Positions 53,084-61,301 of a stretch of 64,000 nt of DNA are shown here, one piece after another. The DNA is taken from assembly GCF_029167375.1 (NCBI RefSeq), contig NZ_JARFTP010000005.1, positions 62,001 through 126,000 on the forward strand. Reading direction: 5' to 3'. The translations under genes were made by a program, and so were the position numbers. The DNA is from Tsukamurella sp. 8F. GTDB lineage: Bacteria > Actinomycetota > Actinomycetes > Mycobacteriales > Mycobacteriaceae. Within the stretch, counting starts at the first letter, position 1. The number at the start of each line of letters is the position of its first letter. The notes under the pieces were generated by a model. The model was not told the DNA's origin, did no database searches, and worked only from the letters and a program-made list of their open reading frames with translations.

Positions 53084-54647
53084 CCTCCTCGCCTGCCTGC
53101 GGGCAATGCGTCTGTCGCCGCGCGCGGTGATTATCGCGGCGCTCGCCGGGATCGCCACGGCGGCTGCGGCTCTCGCTCTCGCGGGACTGTCCGCTTGGCT
53201 GATCACCGAAGCGTGGACCATGCCGCCGGTGCTGGCTCTCGCGGTGGCGGTGACCGCGGTGCGTGCCCTGGGTATCACACGCGGCGGTATGCGGTACGTC
53301 GAGCGGCTCGCGAGTCATCGCCTCGCCCTCGACGGCCTGACGGAGCTGCGCACGGCCCTGTACTCGCGGCTCGCCGCGGCGGAACCTGCGGTCGCTCTGC
53401 GGATGCGCGACGGGGATCTGTTGCAGCGCACGGGGAGTGACGTCGACGAGGTCGGTGACGTGCTGGTGCGCGCGCTGCTGCCGGCCGCCGTCGCCGTGGC
53501 GACCGGTGCCGCAGCCGTCGTGTGGCTGGGACTCGTGCATCTGCCCGGCGCGGTCGTGTTGGCCGCGTGCCTGGCGCTCGCGGGCGTGGCGGCGCCGTGG
53601 CTCACCGCGCGGGCGGCGGGTGCCAGAGCCGCGGCGGAGTCGGCAGAGCGGATCGCGTTCGCGGATCACGCCGGGGCGGTGCTGGACCACGCCGCGGAAC
53701 TCGCGGTCGCGGGCCGCCTCGACGGTGTGCGCCGCGCGGCAGTGGAGGCCGAGGACCGGCGCCGGGCCGCTATCGACCGTGCCGCACGCACAACGGCCGT
53801 CGCGGACGCCGCGACGCCACTCGCCGTCGGGATCGCCGCGGTGGCGGCCCTGCTGTTGGCGGTGCCGCTGTCTCGTCACGCCGATGTGACCACCATCGGA
53901 GTGCTGATCCTCTTGCCGCTCTCCGCTTTCGAGACCGTCGCGCCGCTCGCGGACGCTGCGCGGCAGTTGCTGCGTTCGACAGAGGCCGCGTCGCGCCTCG
54001 CGCCGCTGCTGCACTCGCCCGAGGCGCGACCGCGGGGCGATCTGCCGGCCCCGTCCGAGCCGGACCTCTATCTGGTGCGGGACCCGAGGGATATCGAGGT
54101 CCCATGGTGCGGAAGGCTGTTCGTCGGCGGCGCGAGCGGAGCGGGCAAGACGACGCTGTTGCTCGCGCTGGCCGGACTGGACGCTCGGGGTGGGGAGGTC
54201 ACCGTCGACGGGCGCCCTGCGTCCGAGTACGCGGACCCCACCGCGGCCGTGGCGCTGTTCCGGGAGGACGCGCATGTATTCGCCACGTCGGTCGCCGAGA
54301 ACTGCCGTGTGGCAGCGGGTTCCGCAACCGATGAGCAGATCGCGGCGGCGCTCGCCCGGGTGGGGCTGGCGGCGTGGCTCGCGGGCCTGCCCGACGGCAT
54401 CGCGACCCTGCTGCCCGACGGCTCCGCGTCCCTGTCGGGCGGTCAGCGCCGGCGCCTGCTGCTGGCGCGGGCCCTGCTGTCGCCGGCACCCGTCGTGCTG
54501 CTCGACGAGCCGACCGAACACCTCGACCGCGCCGACGCGGACGCGCTCCTGGCCGATATCGCCGACCCCGCGGGCATGTTCACCGGCCGCACCGTCGTGA
54601 TCGCGGGGCACAGTGCGCCGCCCGGTCTGCCGGTGGTCATGCTGTGA
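53076..54647 (+). CDS. cydC: ABC transporter subunit CydC
   Basis: A 523-residue half-transporter starting MRDLLACLRAMRLSPRAVII, with about six helices and an ATPase domain: Walker A GGASGAGKTT, signature LSGGQRRRLLLAR, Walker B VVLLDEPTEHLD. Partner of CydD, whose stop it overlaps by 8 bp. It ends the cydABDC operon, which in mycobacteria is made under low oxygen or when the bc1-aa3 branch is inhibited. Confidence 0.94.
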   Translation: MRDLLACLRAMRLSPRAVIIAALAGIATAAAALALAGLSAWLITEAWTMPPVLALAVAVTAVRALGITRGGMRYVERLASHRLALDGLTELRTALYSRLAAAEPAVALRMRDGDLLQRTGSDVDEVGDVLVRALLPAAVAVATGAAAVVWLGLVHLPGAVVLAACLALAGVAAPWLTARAAGARAAAESAERIAFADHAGAVLDHAAELAVAGRLDGVRRAAVEAEDRRRAAIDRAARTTAVADAATPLAVGIAAVAALLLAVPLSRHADVTTIGVLILLPLSAFETVAPLADAARQLLRSTEAASRLAPLLHSPEARPRGDLPAPSEPDLYLVRDPRDIEVPWCGRLFVGGASGAGKTTLLLALAGLDARGGEVTVDGRPASEYADPTAAVALFREDAHVFATSVAENCRVAAGSATDEQIAAALARVGLAAWLAGLPDGIATLLPDGSASLSGGQRRRLLLARALLSPAPVVLLDEPTEHLDRADADALLADIADPAGMFTGRTVVIAGHSAPPGLPVVML

Positions 54648-54657
54648 CGCCCGTCTG

Positions 54658-55242
54658 TCACGCTCTGGCGCGGATGCCTTCGATAGCGGCGTCGACCGTG
54701 GCCTGCGCGGCACGCTCGACGGCCTCCTCGTCGGCATCCTGGAGCGGGCCGTGCAGGGCGAGCTCGGCGAAGCCGTGTACAGCGGACCAGCACGCCCAGG
54801 GCGCCTCGGGGCGGCGCTCGGGGGCGAGGTCGCCGGACTGGACCATGTCGTCGAGCACCGTCGTGAGGGCGACATAGGGCAGCGCCTCGTCGAGCGAAGG
54901 CTGCTTGGGGATTCCGGCACCGAAGAAGGCCACGGAGAACCAGCCGGGCTCAGACAACGCGAACCGGATGTAGCCCATGCCGACTGCACGCAACCGCTCC
55001 ACGGGCTGATGATCCTCCGAGAAGAGCGCCGTCATGCTCTCCGCCATCCGTTGCTGGATCGCGCCCGATACCGCCGCGACCAGCGATTTCCGATCGGGGA
55101 AATGGCGATACGCGGCGTTCGGGGTAACGCCTGCCCGGCGCGTCAGCTCCCGGAGGGTCAGGGCCTGGGGCCCGCCTTTGCGGGTGACCTCGAGGCCCGC
55201 CGCAATCAGAGCGGCCGGCAGGTCGCCGTGGTGGTAAGCCAT
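54658..55242 (-). CDS. TetR-family regulator with WHG domain
   Basis: A 194-residue TetR-type repressor: HTH in residues 8-50 (LTLRELTRRAGVTPNAAYRHFPDRKSLVAAV), then a C-terminal ligand domain with the WHG-family pattern (WSAVHGFAELALHG). It is divergent from the DUF899 gene over 80 bp that contain a palindrome, and ends 10 bp past the convergent cydC stop. It probably represses the DUF899 gene and itself; a link to cyd is not supported. Confidence 0.9.
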   Translation of the reverse strand: MAYHHGDLPAALIAAGLEVTRKGGPQALTLRELTRRAGVTPNAAYRHFPDRKSLVAAVSGAIQQRMAESMTALFSEDHQPVERLRAVGMGYIRFALSEPGWFSVAFFGAGIPKQPSLDEALPYVALTTVLDDMVQSGDLAPERRPEAPWACWSAVHGFAELALHGPLQDADEEAVERAAQATVDAAIEGIRARA

Positions 55243-55264
55243 CTATTGACGCTCCTCAGGGCAA

Positions 55265-55305
55265 TGTCTACGCTGTACACATCAGTTGATGTGCAACGTG
55301 TCTAC
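55265..55305. promoter_or_regulatory. Operator region between TetR and DUF899 genes
   Basis: CACATCA-GT-TGATGTG (55278-55293) is a perfect 7-bp dyad, typical in size for a TetR dimer. It is flanked by two direct copies of TGTCTAC at 55265-55271 and 55299-55305, 34 bp apart, which may belong to the two promoters. Confidence 0.6.
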
Positions 55306-55322
55306 ATTAGGAGGTGGCCGAG

Positions 55323-56021
55323 GTGGCCGCAATTCCCCGCATCGTCGATCAGCCGGCCTGGGAGCGAGAACTCGCCGAGCTCCGGGTCCGCGAGAAGGCC
55401 GCCACCAGGGAGTTGGATGCGATCGCTGCACAGCGCCGGCGGCTCCCCGCCGTCCGCCTGCCCGAATACACGCTCATCGGCGCGGACGGGCCCGTGCGGC
55501 TTGTCGATGTGTTCGCGGGGCGTAGTCAGCTGATCGTCTACAACCACATGTGGTCAGGCGGTGCGGAGTGGCAGTGCCCCGGCTGCACCGGATTCACGGC
55601 GCAGTTCCGTCGGCCGGATTTCCTGGACGTATGGGACGCGCGCTTCGTCGTCGTCACCTGCGGCGCGATCGGCGACGCGTTGGCGTACCGGGAGAAGGTG
55701 GGCAATCAGCTGGACTGGTACTCGACCGCGGACAGCCCCTTCGGGGCGGACATGGGGGCTCCGGCCGGCGCCGGCTTCGCCGTCAACGTGTTCCTACGGG
55801 ACGGCGACACCGTCTACCGCACCTGGCACACGGACGGCCGCGGTTGCGAACAGCTCGGCTACACGTTCGCGCTGCTCGACGTGCTGCCGTACGGGCGTCA
55901 GGAGTCGTGGCAGGACGCGCCGGACGGTTGGCCCCAATTCCCGACCTACACACGTGGATTCACGTCGCAGGACGTCGCCGCCGCGTACGGGCCGCCTGCG
56001 GAGACCGTGCCTTCCGAGTAG
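55323..56021 (+). CDS. DUF899 thioredoxin-like protein
   Basis: A 232-residue DUF899 protein, a thioredoxin-fold family. It has the typical ELAELRVREKAATRELDAIAAQRRRLP helix, YTLIGADGPVRL, and a CxxC in WQCPGCTGF near residue 88. The fold suggests redox or chaperone activity; no function is established. GTG 55323 is chosen because AGGAGG ends 8 nt before it; GTG 55314 would overlap that site. It is controlled most likely by the divergent TetR regulator. Confidence 0.88.
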   Translation: MAAIPRIVDQPAWERELAELRVREKAATRELDAIAAQRRRLPAVRLPEYTLIGADGPVRLVDVFAGRSQLIVYNHMWSGGAEWQCPGCTGFTAQFRRPDFLDVWDARFVVVTCGAIGDALAYREKVGNQLDWYSTADSPFGADMGAPAGAGFAVNVFLRDGDTVYRTWHTDGRGCEQLGYTFALLDVLPYGRQESWQDAPDGWPQFPTYTRGFTSQDVAAAYGPPAETVPSE

Positions 56022-56110
56022 AGGTGTCCGCCCCATCCGTCCGCGCGGCGGTGACCGATGTCGTTACTCGGGAGTGGAGTGATGAGGTGGGCTCTTGTGC
56101 GTTAAATCCG

Positions 56111-56140
56111 TTGCAGCACCGTCGACGCCGGGCGTAGCGT
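56111..56140 (+). promoter_or_regulatory. Promoter of a small independent transcript
   Basis: TTGCAG (56111-56116) and TAGCGT (56135-56140) are separated by 18 bp, a good sigma-A-type arrangement, predicting a start near 56147. The DUF899 gene ends 90 bp earlier. Together with the terminator at 56242 it defines a transcript of about 135 nt. Confidence 0.5.
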
Positions 56141-56176
56141 CGGCTGCGCAGATATGGAAAGGAGGTGGTCCGAGAA

Positions 56177-56215
56177 ATGGTGAATTTCAGGACTGAGGAG
56201 GTGGCCGCCGCCTGA
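56177..56215 (+). CDS. 12-residue ORF in the small transcript
   Basis: ATG-to-TGA frame encoding MVNFRTEEVAAA. The GGAGG of the upstream ribosome-site-like sequence ends 11 nt before the ATG, longer than the usual 5-9. A second GAGGAGGTGG lies inside the ORF (56194-56203) with no start codon at proper distance. It may be a translated micropeptide, a regulatory ORF or fortuitous. Confidence 0.35.
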   Translation: MVNFRTEEVAAA

Positions 56216-56241
56216 CGGCGGTCGCCCACCTGGAATGACGG

Positions 56242-56280
56242 GAACCCCCGATCGCGTGAGGTCCACGCGATCGGGGGTTC
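56242..56280 (+). terminator. Strong intrinsic terminator hairpin
   Basis: GAACCCCCGATCGCGTG and CACGCGATCGGGGGTTC form a perfect 17-bp stem with the 5-nt loop AGGTC, followed by TCTCCG with no T-tract. It ends the small transcript and isolates it from cysC, 169 bp further on. Confidence 0.8.
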
Positions 56281-56448
56281 TCCGTATCCGGCACAGCGGT
56301 TAGGCGCGCCCGAATTCACAGCTCCCTGCGGCGTACTGGTGTTTGCGCAGCGCACGGATACAGCGGTTTCCCAGGTTCGCGGCAAGTGTCGGATTGGGGT
56401 CGCGCGTCCACTTTTGCGTGGCTCGGGGAAGCGGGCATACTTGCTCGG

Positions 56449-57009
56449 ATGCCTTCCACGACGAACACGCTCGGCGCCACCGTGTGGTTCACAGGCCTCT
56501 CCGGCGCAGGCAAGTCCACGGTCGCCGCAGCGGTGTACGAGCGGCTCGTCGCGCACGGACGCTCGGCCTACCTGCTCGACGGTGACGTCCTGCGCACGGG
56601 CCTGTGCAGCGACCTCGGCTTCGACAAGGAGTCGCGCACGGAGAACGTCCGGCGTGTCGCGGAGGTCGCCCGGCTCTTCGCGGATGCGGGTGTCGTCGCC
56701 GTCGCCGCGCTGATCAGTCCTTACACGGTCGACCGGGCGCACGCGCGGGCCGTGCACGAGGACGCGGGGCTGCGCTTCGTCGAGGTCTTCGTCGACACCC
56801 CGCTCGAGCGCTGCGAGGCGCGAGATCCAAAGGGGCTGTATGCCCGCGCCCGCTCGGGCGAGCTGCACGGCCTCACCGGAGTCGACGATCCGTACGAGAT
56901 CCCGCACGACGCCGAGATCGTGCTGCACCCCTCCGACGGCGACCCGGACCACATGGCCGATCTGGTCCTGGCGGCCCTCGACGCCGGCATCAGCGGAAGC
57001 GATCGATGA
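56449..57009 (+). CDS. cysC: Adenylyl-sulfate kinase CysC (stand-alone)
   Basis: A 186-residue APS kinase: P-loop GLSGAGKST at 16-24, [15 protein letters not shown], and the PAPS-pocket [20 protein letters not shown]. It makes PAPS from APS and ATP. It duplicates the kinase domain of CysNC at 22983. Its only close partner is the sulfotransferase-like gene on the opposite strand, whose 3' end it overlaps by 20 bp. No cysD or cysN copy is adjacent, so APS must come from the other locus. Confidence 0.93.
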   Translation: MPSTTNTLGATVWFTGLSGAGKSTVAAAVYERLVAHGRSAYLLDGDVLRTGLCSDLGFDKESRTENVRRVAEVARLFADAGVVAVAALISPYTVDRAHARAVHEDAGLRFVEVFVDTPLERCEARDPKGLYARARSGELHGLTGVDDPYEIPHDAEIVLHPSDGDPDHMADLVLAALDAGISGSDR

Positions 57010-58102
57010 GGCGGCGCAGTGGGCCGGACCGCCGATAGACCGCGCGCAGTGCGGGTTTGGCGCGATCGAACGCGGTGCGTGGGGGCTCGGGGAGCGGCAT
57101 CGAAAGCATGACACCGGCGAGGGCGTCGAGCGTGATCTCCAGCAGCGCGGCATCGTCGGGTACCGGGCTGGGTGTGCGCGGCTCGCGCGGGAGGAGGTCG
57201 TCGAGGTCGCCGACCACGTCGAACCCACGTTCCGCGATGAACTGGATGTGCTTCTCGGCGCACGCCGTGGCCCACGGCAGGGCCGTCTTCGGCAGCACCG
57301 GGCCGCCGCGGGGGTCGCCGGCGAACAGCACGCGCCCGACGAGGAACTCCTTGACCGCCCGCTCGTAGCGGGACCACTGCACGTCATCGGGCTGCAGCCG
57401 GATGTTGAGTCGCCGCAGCAGCTCCACCTGTCCCATCGACAGACCGGCATTGGTCGAGGGGATCTCGGCGGGTAGATCGGCCGGCGCCAGGCCGAACACC
57501 GACAGGTATCGCGCCCACAGCTCGCCTCGCGGGCCGTCGGGGCCGGGAACGGTGACGACGTGCACCTGCTCGGCAGGCACGCCATCGGCCCACGTATCGA
57601 GGATGCGCGGCAGATCCTGGAACTCCCAGAACGGATCGCGAAAGTCGGGCCGCGGCACGTCGACGGCGGCCAGGAACTCGTCGAACGACGTCGTGTGCTG
57701 GTTCTTGACGTTCTCCTGCCACGTCGAAGGGATCTGGCGGCCCAGGTCGCGGGCGGTGACGACGATGTGCAACTCGGCGAAAGCGAGGTCGCGGCGCACG
57801 CGCGCCGCCTGCTCGTGCGTGGCGCTCGCGTACAACTCGTGCGAGATCAGCGACGGCCCGTCCCACGCCCGCATCTGCGTCACCATCGCGTCCCACACGC
57901 CCGAGTGCACAGGGTCGACCCAATCGAGGTAGCGCTCGGGCTGCAGGAGCACGGCTGCGTGGAAGTGCGAGGAGATCAGGTCACCCGGGTAGAACAACCC
58001 GGCGGCGAGGGCGCTGTCCCGGTTCACCCACATCCGGTCCTGCAGGTGGGTGGTGCCGGTCTTGGGGAGGCCGACGTGGAGGTAGACGGGATGGCCGCTC
58101 AT
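56990..58102 (-). CDS. Sulfotransferase-family protein
   Basis: A 370-residue P-loop sulfotransferase-like protein starting [21 protein letters not shown]; the 5'-phosphosulfate loop GLPKTGTT is at 11-18, and the 3'-phosphate motif probably lies around [20 protein letters not shown] near residues 125-145. It is unrelated in detail to the Stf0 protein at 25795. Neighbouring cysC suggests dedicated PAPS supply. Acceptor unknown; similar genes sit near cell-wall glycolipid loci in actinobacteria. It ends the divergent-convergent arrangement with cysC and starts 5 bp after the nitrobindin-like gene. Confidence 0.85.
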   Translation of the reverse strand: MSGHPVYLHVGLPKTGTTHLQDRMWVNRDSALAAGLFYPGDLISSHFHAAVLLQPERYLDWVDPVHSGVWDAMVTQMRAWDGPSLISHELYASATHEQAARVRRDLAFAELHIVVTARDLGRQIPSTWQENVKNQHTTSFDEFLAAVDVPRPDFRDPFWEFQDLPRILDTWADGVPAEQVHVVTVPGPDGPRGELWARYLSVFGLAPADLPAEIPSTNAGLSMGQVELLRRLNIRLQPDDVQWSRYERAVKEFLVGRVLFAGDPRGGPVLPKTALPWATACAEKHIQFIAERGFDVVGDLDDLLPREPRTPSPVPDDAALLEITLDALAGVMLSMPLPEPPRTAFDRAKPALRAVYRRSGPLRRLIDRFR

Positions 58103-58106
58103 TCGG

Positions 58107-58733
58107 CTAGCCCGCGTAGCGGTCCAGCTTGGCACTCAGCCGGGGGACGAGGTCACCGTCGGCGCCGATGCGTTCCTCCACGTAGGCGAGCGCCGCACCC
58201 TCTTCGACGAGGCCGTAAAGGCGTTTCGCGCCGCCCGCCTCGGGGCCGGTCTGGGTGCGGATCACGACGTCGGTCGCGAGCTCCCACGCGGTCTGGGACA
58301 CCGGGGATCCGTAGTACAGCTCGACGATGCCGGACGCGTGCGCTACCAGGAACTCGATCGAGTCGTCCTCGCCGATCCGCCAGAAACCGGATTCGCGGAG
58401 ATCGGGTTCGATGTACTCGCCCTCGGCGCCGAGCCGCCAGGAGCGGGACTCCCACGAGAGGAAGTTCTGGCCGTCGTGGCTGACAACGACCTGCTGTCCG
58501 AAGCGGTAGTCGCTGCCGTCGGCGTTGCCTTCCCCCTCGCCGCGCCACACGCCCACGAGCGGCAGCAGGCCCAGCAGGCCGGGGTGCAGGTCGGGCCCCT
58601 GACGGAGATTGGCCGTCTCGTCGGGCAACGGGAGGCCCGGGAGGCTGGAGATGTTGCGCGTCGAGGTCGAGGCAGCGCGGTCGGCCGCGCGGTCCAGCGC
58701 GCTGGGGTCTGGGGTCGCGTCTTCGGAGGCCAA
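58107..58733 (-). CDS. Nitrobindin/FABP-like beta-barrel protein (Rv0813c-like)
   Basis: A 208-residue protein with the nitrobindin signature GVWRGEGEG near residue 60 and a beta-barrel pattern thereafter ([43 protein letters not shown]). The C-terminal region reads [10 protein letters not shown]; the His that binds heme in true nitrobindins is not apparent, so a lipid- or small-molecule-binding role as proposed for Rv0813c is more likely. It starts 5 bp after a tiny membrane protein and is followed by the sulfotransferase gene. Confidence 0.85.
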   Translation of the reverse strand: MASEDATPDPSALDRAADRAASTSTRNISSLPGLPLPDETANLRQGPDLHPGLLGLLPLVGVWRGEGEGNADGSDYRFGQQVVVSHDGQNFLSWESRSWRLGAEGEYIEPDLRESGFWRIGEDDSIEFLVAHASGIVELYYGSPVSQTAWELATDVVIRTQTGPEAGGAKRLYGLVEEGAALAYVEERIGADGDLVPRLSAKLDRYAG

Positions 58734-58737
58734 GGGG

Positions 58738-58836
58738 CTACTGGCCGTCGTGGAGGAGGCGCCAGATGACGAATACCGCGAAGCCGAGGATCGCGATCGA
58801 GGCGATCACCAGGAGGATCTCGAATGCAAGGACCAT
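58738..58836 (-). CDS. 32-residue single-span membrane protein
   Basis: A very short [23 protein letters not shown] followed by [12 protein letters not shown], that is almost entirely one membrane helix ending in a basic/polar tail. AGGA lies 8 nt before the ATG at 58836; an in-frame ATG at 58845 would add MAA. It lies 4 bp upstream of the nitrobindin-like gene and is probably co-transcribed. Unrecognised; could anchor or modulate a neighbour. Confidence 0.6.
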   Translation of the reverse strand: MVLAFEILLVIASIAILGFAVFVIWRLLHDGQ

Positions 58837-58872
58837 GGCCGCCATCCTAACTCTCGGATGTGTCGCGGGTGC

Positions 58873-58935
58873 GGCCGCGTACGCGGCAGGGCTCCGGTCG
58901 TATACGCGGCACGGTCTCCGGTCGTATACGCGACG
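58873..58935. repeat. Three 23-24-bp direct repeats with CGTATACG cores
   Basis: TCCGGTCGTATACGCG occurs at 58893-58908 and 58917-58932, 24 bp apart; a diverged copy GGCCGCGTACGCGGC lies at 58873-58887. Each contains the palindrome GTATAC or GTAC. They precede the tiny membrane gene and the nitrobindin-like gene on the minus strand, so they could be protein-binding sites, spaced a little over two helical turns apart. An inactivated coding repeat is the alternative. Confidence 0.5.
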
Positions 58936-58979
58936 AGGGCGCGCGTCCAGCGGACACGCGCCCTCGTCGGCAGCGGGGT

Positions 58980-59285
58980 CTACTTGCTGACCGTGATGTC
59001 CTTGTCGTAGACGCCGTTGGCGTCGGGAGACACGGTGACATCGCCGTTGCCGGCCGGCGACAGGGCCCGCAGGGTCCACGTACCCGGCGCGGCAAAGAAC
59101 CGGAAGTCTCCGGTCCCGGAAGCCACGACCTCGGCGGTGAACTCGCCGGTGCCGTCGAGCAGGCGCACGAAGGCGCCTGCGACGGGGTTACCGGTGGCGT
59201 CCAGGACCTGGCCCGTCAGGACCGTCTCCTTCTCGACGTCGACCCCGGCGGGCAGGTTCTGTCCCTGCTTAGGTGCTCCACACAT
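58980..59285 (-). CDS. sseC: DUF1416 protein SseC
   Basis: A 101-residue protein, MCGAPKQGQNLPAGVDVEKE, of the DUF1416/SseC family (Rv0814c). It has a beta-sandwich, carboxypeptidase-regulatory-like pattern (LTGQVLDATGNPVAGAFVRL). It always accompanies the thiosulfate sulfurtransferase, 8 bp upstream here, and is thought to serve sulfur metabolism, function unknown. The N-terminal Cys2 may matter. Confidence 0.9.
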   Translation of the reverse strand: MCGAPKQGQNLPAGVDVEKETVLTGQVLDATGNPVAGAFVRLLDGTGEFTAEVVASGTGDFRFFAAPGTWTLRALSPAGNGDVTVSPDANGVYDKDITVSK

Positions 59286-59293
59286 ATCTCTGA

Positions 59294-60127
59294 TTACGCT
59301 CCCAGCTCGATCGGGACTCCGACCAGCGAACCGTACTCGGTCCAGCTGCCGTCGTAGTTCTTGACGTTCTTGTGGCCCAGCAGCTCCTGCAGCACGAACC
59401 AGGTGTGGCTCGAGCGCTCGCCGATGCGGCAGTACGCGATGGTCTCCTTCTCGCCGTCGAGGCCCGCCTCCTTGTACAGCGCGGCGAGGTCATCGTCGGA
59501 CTTGAAGGTGCCGTCCTCGTTGGCGGCCTTGCTCCACGGCACGTTGATCGCGCCCGGGATGTGGCCGGGGCGCTGGCTCTGCTCCTGCGGGAGGTGCGCC
59601 GGGGCGAGGATCTTGCCCGAGAACTCGTCGGGGCTGCGCACATCGACCAGGTTCTTGGCGTTGATCGCGTCGACGACCTCGTCGCGGAACGCACGGATCG
59701 AGTTGTCGGCGGCCTTCGCGGTGTACGTGGTCGCCGGCCGCGACACGGCGTCGGTGGACAGCGGGCGGGCGTCGAGCTCCCACTTCTTGCGGCCACCGTC
59801 GAGCAGCTTCACGTCCTGGTGGCCGTACAGCTTGAAGTACCAGTAGGCGTAGGCCGCGAACCAGTTGTTGTTGCCGCCGTAGAGGACCACGGTGTCGTCC
59901 TGTCCGATGCCGCGCTCGGACAGCAGCTTGCCGAACTGCTCGACGTCGACGAAGTCGCGCCGAACGTGATCCTGCAGATCCTGCTTCCAGTCCAGTTTCA
60001 CGGCGCCGGGGATGTGTCCGGTGTCGTAGGCGCTGGTGTCCTCGTCGACCTCGACGAACACGACCTTGTCGGTGTCGAGGTTCTGCTCAGCCCAGTCTGC
60101 GGAGACCAGGACGTCGGAGCGAGCCAT
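59294..60127 (-). CDS. cysA2: Thiosulfate sulfurtransferase (CysA2/SseA-type rhodanese)
   Basis: A 277-residue double-rhodanese protein; the active-site Cys233 is in [13 protein letters not shown], the thiosulfate-type loop CRIGER, while the N-terminal domain lacks the Cys (LYGGNNNW). It moves sulfane sulfur from thiosulfate to cyanide or a thiol acceptor. AAGGGAAG precedes the ATG. The 260 bp upstream contain a poly-cysteine leader ORF, so expression of cysA2-sseC should fall when cysteine is ample. The thiX gene found between cysA2 and lmeA in M. tuberculosis is absent. Confidence 0.93.
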   Translation of the reverse strand: MARSDVLVSADWAEQNLDTDKVVFVEVDEDTSAYDTGHIPGAVKLDWKQDLQDHVRRDFVDVEQFGKLLSERGIGQDDTVVLYGGNNNWFAAYAYWYFKLYGHQDVKLLDGGRKKWELDARPLSTDAVSRPATTYTAKAADNSIRAFRDEVVDAINAKNLVDVRSPDEFSGKILAPAHLPQEQSQRPGHIPGAINVPWSKAANEDGTFKSDDDLAALYKEAGLDGEKETIAYCRIGERSSHTWFVLQELLGHKNVKNYDGSWTEYGSLVGVPIELGA

Positions 60128-60271
60128 ATCGCTTCCCTTTCGTCATTACCCAAGTGGACGTGATGAGACCGAGAGGCCGGGGGCCTGCCCGGGGGATGTG
60201 CGGCAGCGCGGACCGCGGGAGTTGCGCCATTCGAGGTGGCCGGCCGACGAGACGGCGCGAGCCGGGGCAGG

Positions 60272-60355
60272 TCAGCCCAGACAGCAACAACCGGCCACGC
60301 GGCACAGATCCACCGCGCGGCGTCGGGTGAGCATCAGCTCACAGCGGTTGCGCAT
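60272..60355 (-). CDS. Poly-cysteine leader peptide (cysteine attenuator)
   Basis: A 27-codon ORF on the minus strand: MRNRCELM, then [19 protein letters not shown] and stop. The end matches the actinobacterial pattern [16 protein letters not shown] of cysteine-responsive leaders, shown in mycobacteria to regulate downstream sulfur genes, including the cysA2 homologue. Its ATG lies 6 nt after a TATCCT -10 element, so it is translated leaderlessly; an internal ATG (codon 8) is the alternative start. Ribosomes stalling at the Cys codons when cysteine is low should open cysA2 expression, 145 bp downstream. I could not assign the anti-terminator hairpins. Confidence 0.85.
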   Translation of the reverse strand: MRNRCELMLTRRRAVDLCRVAGCCCLG

Positions 60356-60361
60356 GCGGTC

Positions 60362-60367
60362 AGGATA
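60362..60367 (-). promoter_or_regulatory. -10 element of the leader-cysA2-sseC transcript
   Basis: TATCCT on the minus strand, with 6 nt between it and the leader ATG at 60355, so transcription should start on the A of that ATG. It overlaps none of the coding region of lmeA, which ends at 60387. No clear -35 element. Confidence 0.6.
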
Positions 60368-60386
60368 CCCGGCGCGGCTGCCGTCG

Positions 60387-61244
60387 TCACACCCCCACCC
60401 GATAGAAGTCGCCGGGAGTCTTGGTCACGTCGTGTGCCGACGCGAACAGCACGATGTCCGCGTTCTCGCCGCGCGCACCCGTCGGCGCCAGACCGAAGGG
60501 CAGGGCGATTGCGGGCAGCACCTTGGTGAACGCCGCGAGGACCCGCGGCTCGTCGCCCGGCCGCAGCCGGGGCGTCGCATGCTCCTCGGGGCCGGTGTAG
60601 ATCCGCGTCGCCGTGATCGCGACGCCTCCATCGTGTGTCGACATGTCCGAGGCGACCGACACCGACACCTTCCGATCCGCATCGCCGGGTTCCGGGAGCG
60701 GCACGGTCCCGGTGAGGACCACACCGGTCGACGACTTGACCAGGCCGTCCGCGGGACTGCCCGCACCCGCGACTCGTCCGGGTACGGGCGTGTGCACCGT
60801 GAGATCGACGATGCCGAGGTAGCGCCCGATGTTCTTCTGGTCCAGGCGTACGCGCGCCTCGACGGAGCCGATCCGCATGGGGGTCGACGCATCCACCATC
60901 GTCGTCCCGGAGGGCAGGCGGACGTCGTCGAGATCGGCCTCGAGCTTCGCGGAATGGCCCTTCGGGAGGGGGACGGCCGGCTCGGTGATGTTCACGCGCC
61001 GGTAGCGGCCGTCGCGTGCCGCGGTCATGAAAGGGAAGCCGGCGATGGTCACCTCGGGGTCCGCGGTGAACCCCGCGGCGGACCGGATCGTGCGCGACAG
61101 GCGGTACTCCGCGGCGGCGGCATACCCGAAGTCGACGAGCAGCCCGGCGGCCACGATCAGGGCCAGCGCGGCGAGTCCCCAGCGCAGCGGGCCCCGCCTG
61201 CGGGGTGTCACGGTCCGACGCTGTCGGGTGGAGGCCTCAGGCAT
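60387..61244 (-). CDS. lmeA: LmeA-like DUF2993 protein
   Basis: A 285-residue protein with a basic N-terminus, one membrane segment (residues 21-45, [20 protein letters not shown]) and a DUF2993 domain outside ([23 protein letters not shown]). The homologue Rv0817c/LmeA is needed for lipomannan elongation and binds phosphoinositides in the periplasm. Divergent from glnR by 57 bp, as in M. tuberculosis. Confidence 0.88.
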   Translation of the reverse strand: MPEASTRQRRTVTPRRRGPLRWGLAALALIVAAGLLVDFGYAAAAEYRLSRTIRSAAGFTADPEVTIAGFPFMTAARDGRYRRVNITEPAVPLPKGHSAKLEADLDDVRLPSGTTMVDASTPMRIGSVEARVRLDQKNIGRYLGIVDLTVHTPVPGRVAGAGSPADGLVKSSTGVVLTGTVPLPEPGDADRKVSVSVASDMSTHDGGVAITATRIYTGPEEHATPRLRPGDEPRVLAAFTKVLPAIALPFGLAPTGARGENADIVLFASAHDVTKTPGDFYRVGV

Positions 61245-61301
61245 CCGGCTATTCTGTCATCCGACCGTGCACGGCATAGAAGAGCAGAGAAGGGGTGGTC
61301 G

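Larger units (their letters stand above)
56147..56285 (+). ncRNA. Candidate small RNA with 16S-tail complementarity
   Basis: The transcript predicted from 56147 to about 56285 contains GAAAGGAGGTGGTCC (56157-56171), which can pair with the whole 3' end of 16S rRNA (GGAUCACCUCCUUUC) over 15 nt with one G-U wobble. A 12-codon reading frame follows, then a hairpin in which GGTGGCCGCC pairs with GGCGG and CCCACC downstream, and a strong terminator. I do not recognise an Rfam family. The remainder of the 427-bp gap between DUF899 and cysC (56286-56448) shows nothing I can name. Confidence 0.45.

Noticed and set aside
52722-54989. 755-codon open frame antisense to cydD and cydC
   Set aside because: No domain pattern, very high Arg/Gln/His content, and both cyd genes are certain. 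Long antisense frames are usual at this GC.
56157-56171. Fragment of a 16S rRNA gene
   Set aside because: Only 15 nt complementary to the 16S tail are present, in the orientation of a ribosome-binding site, and no other rRNA sequence adjoins it.
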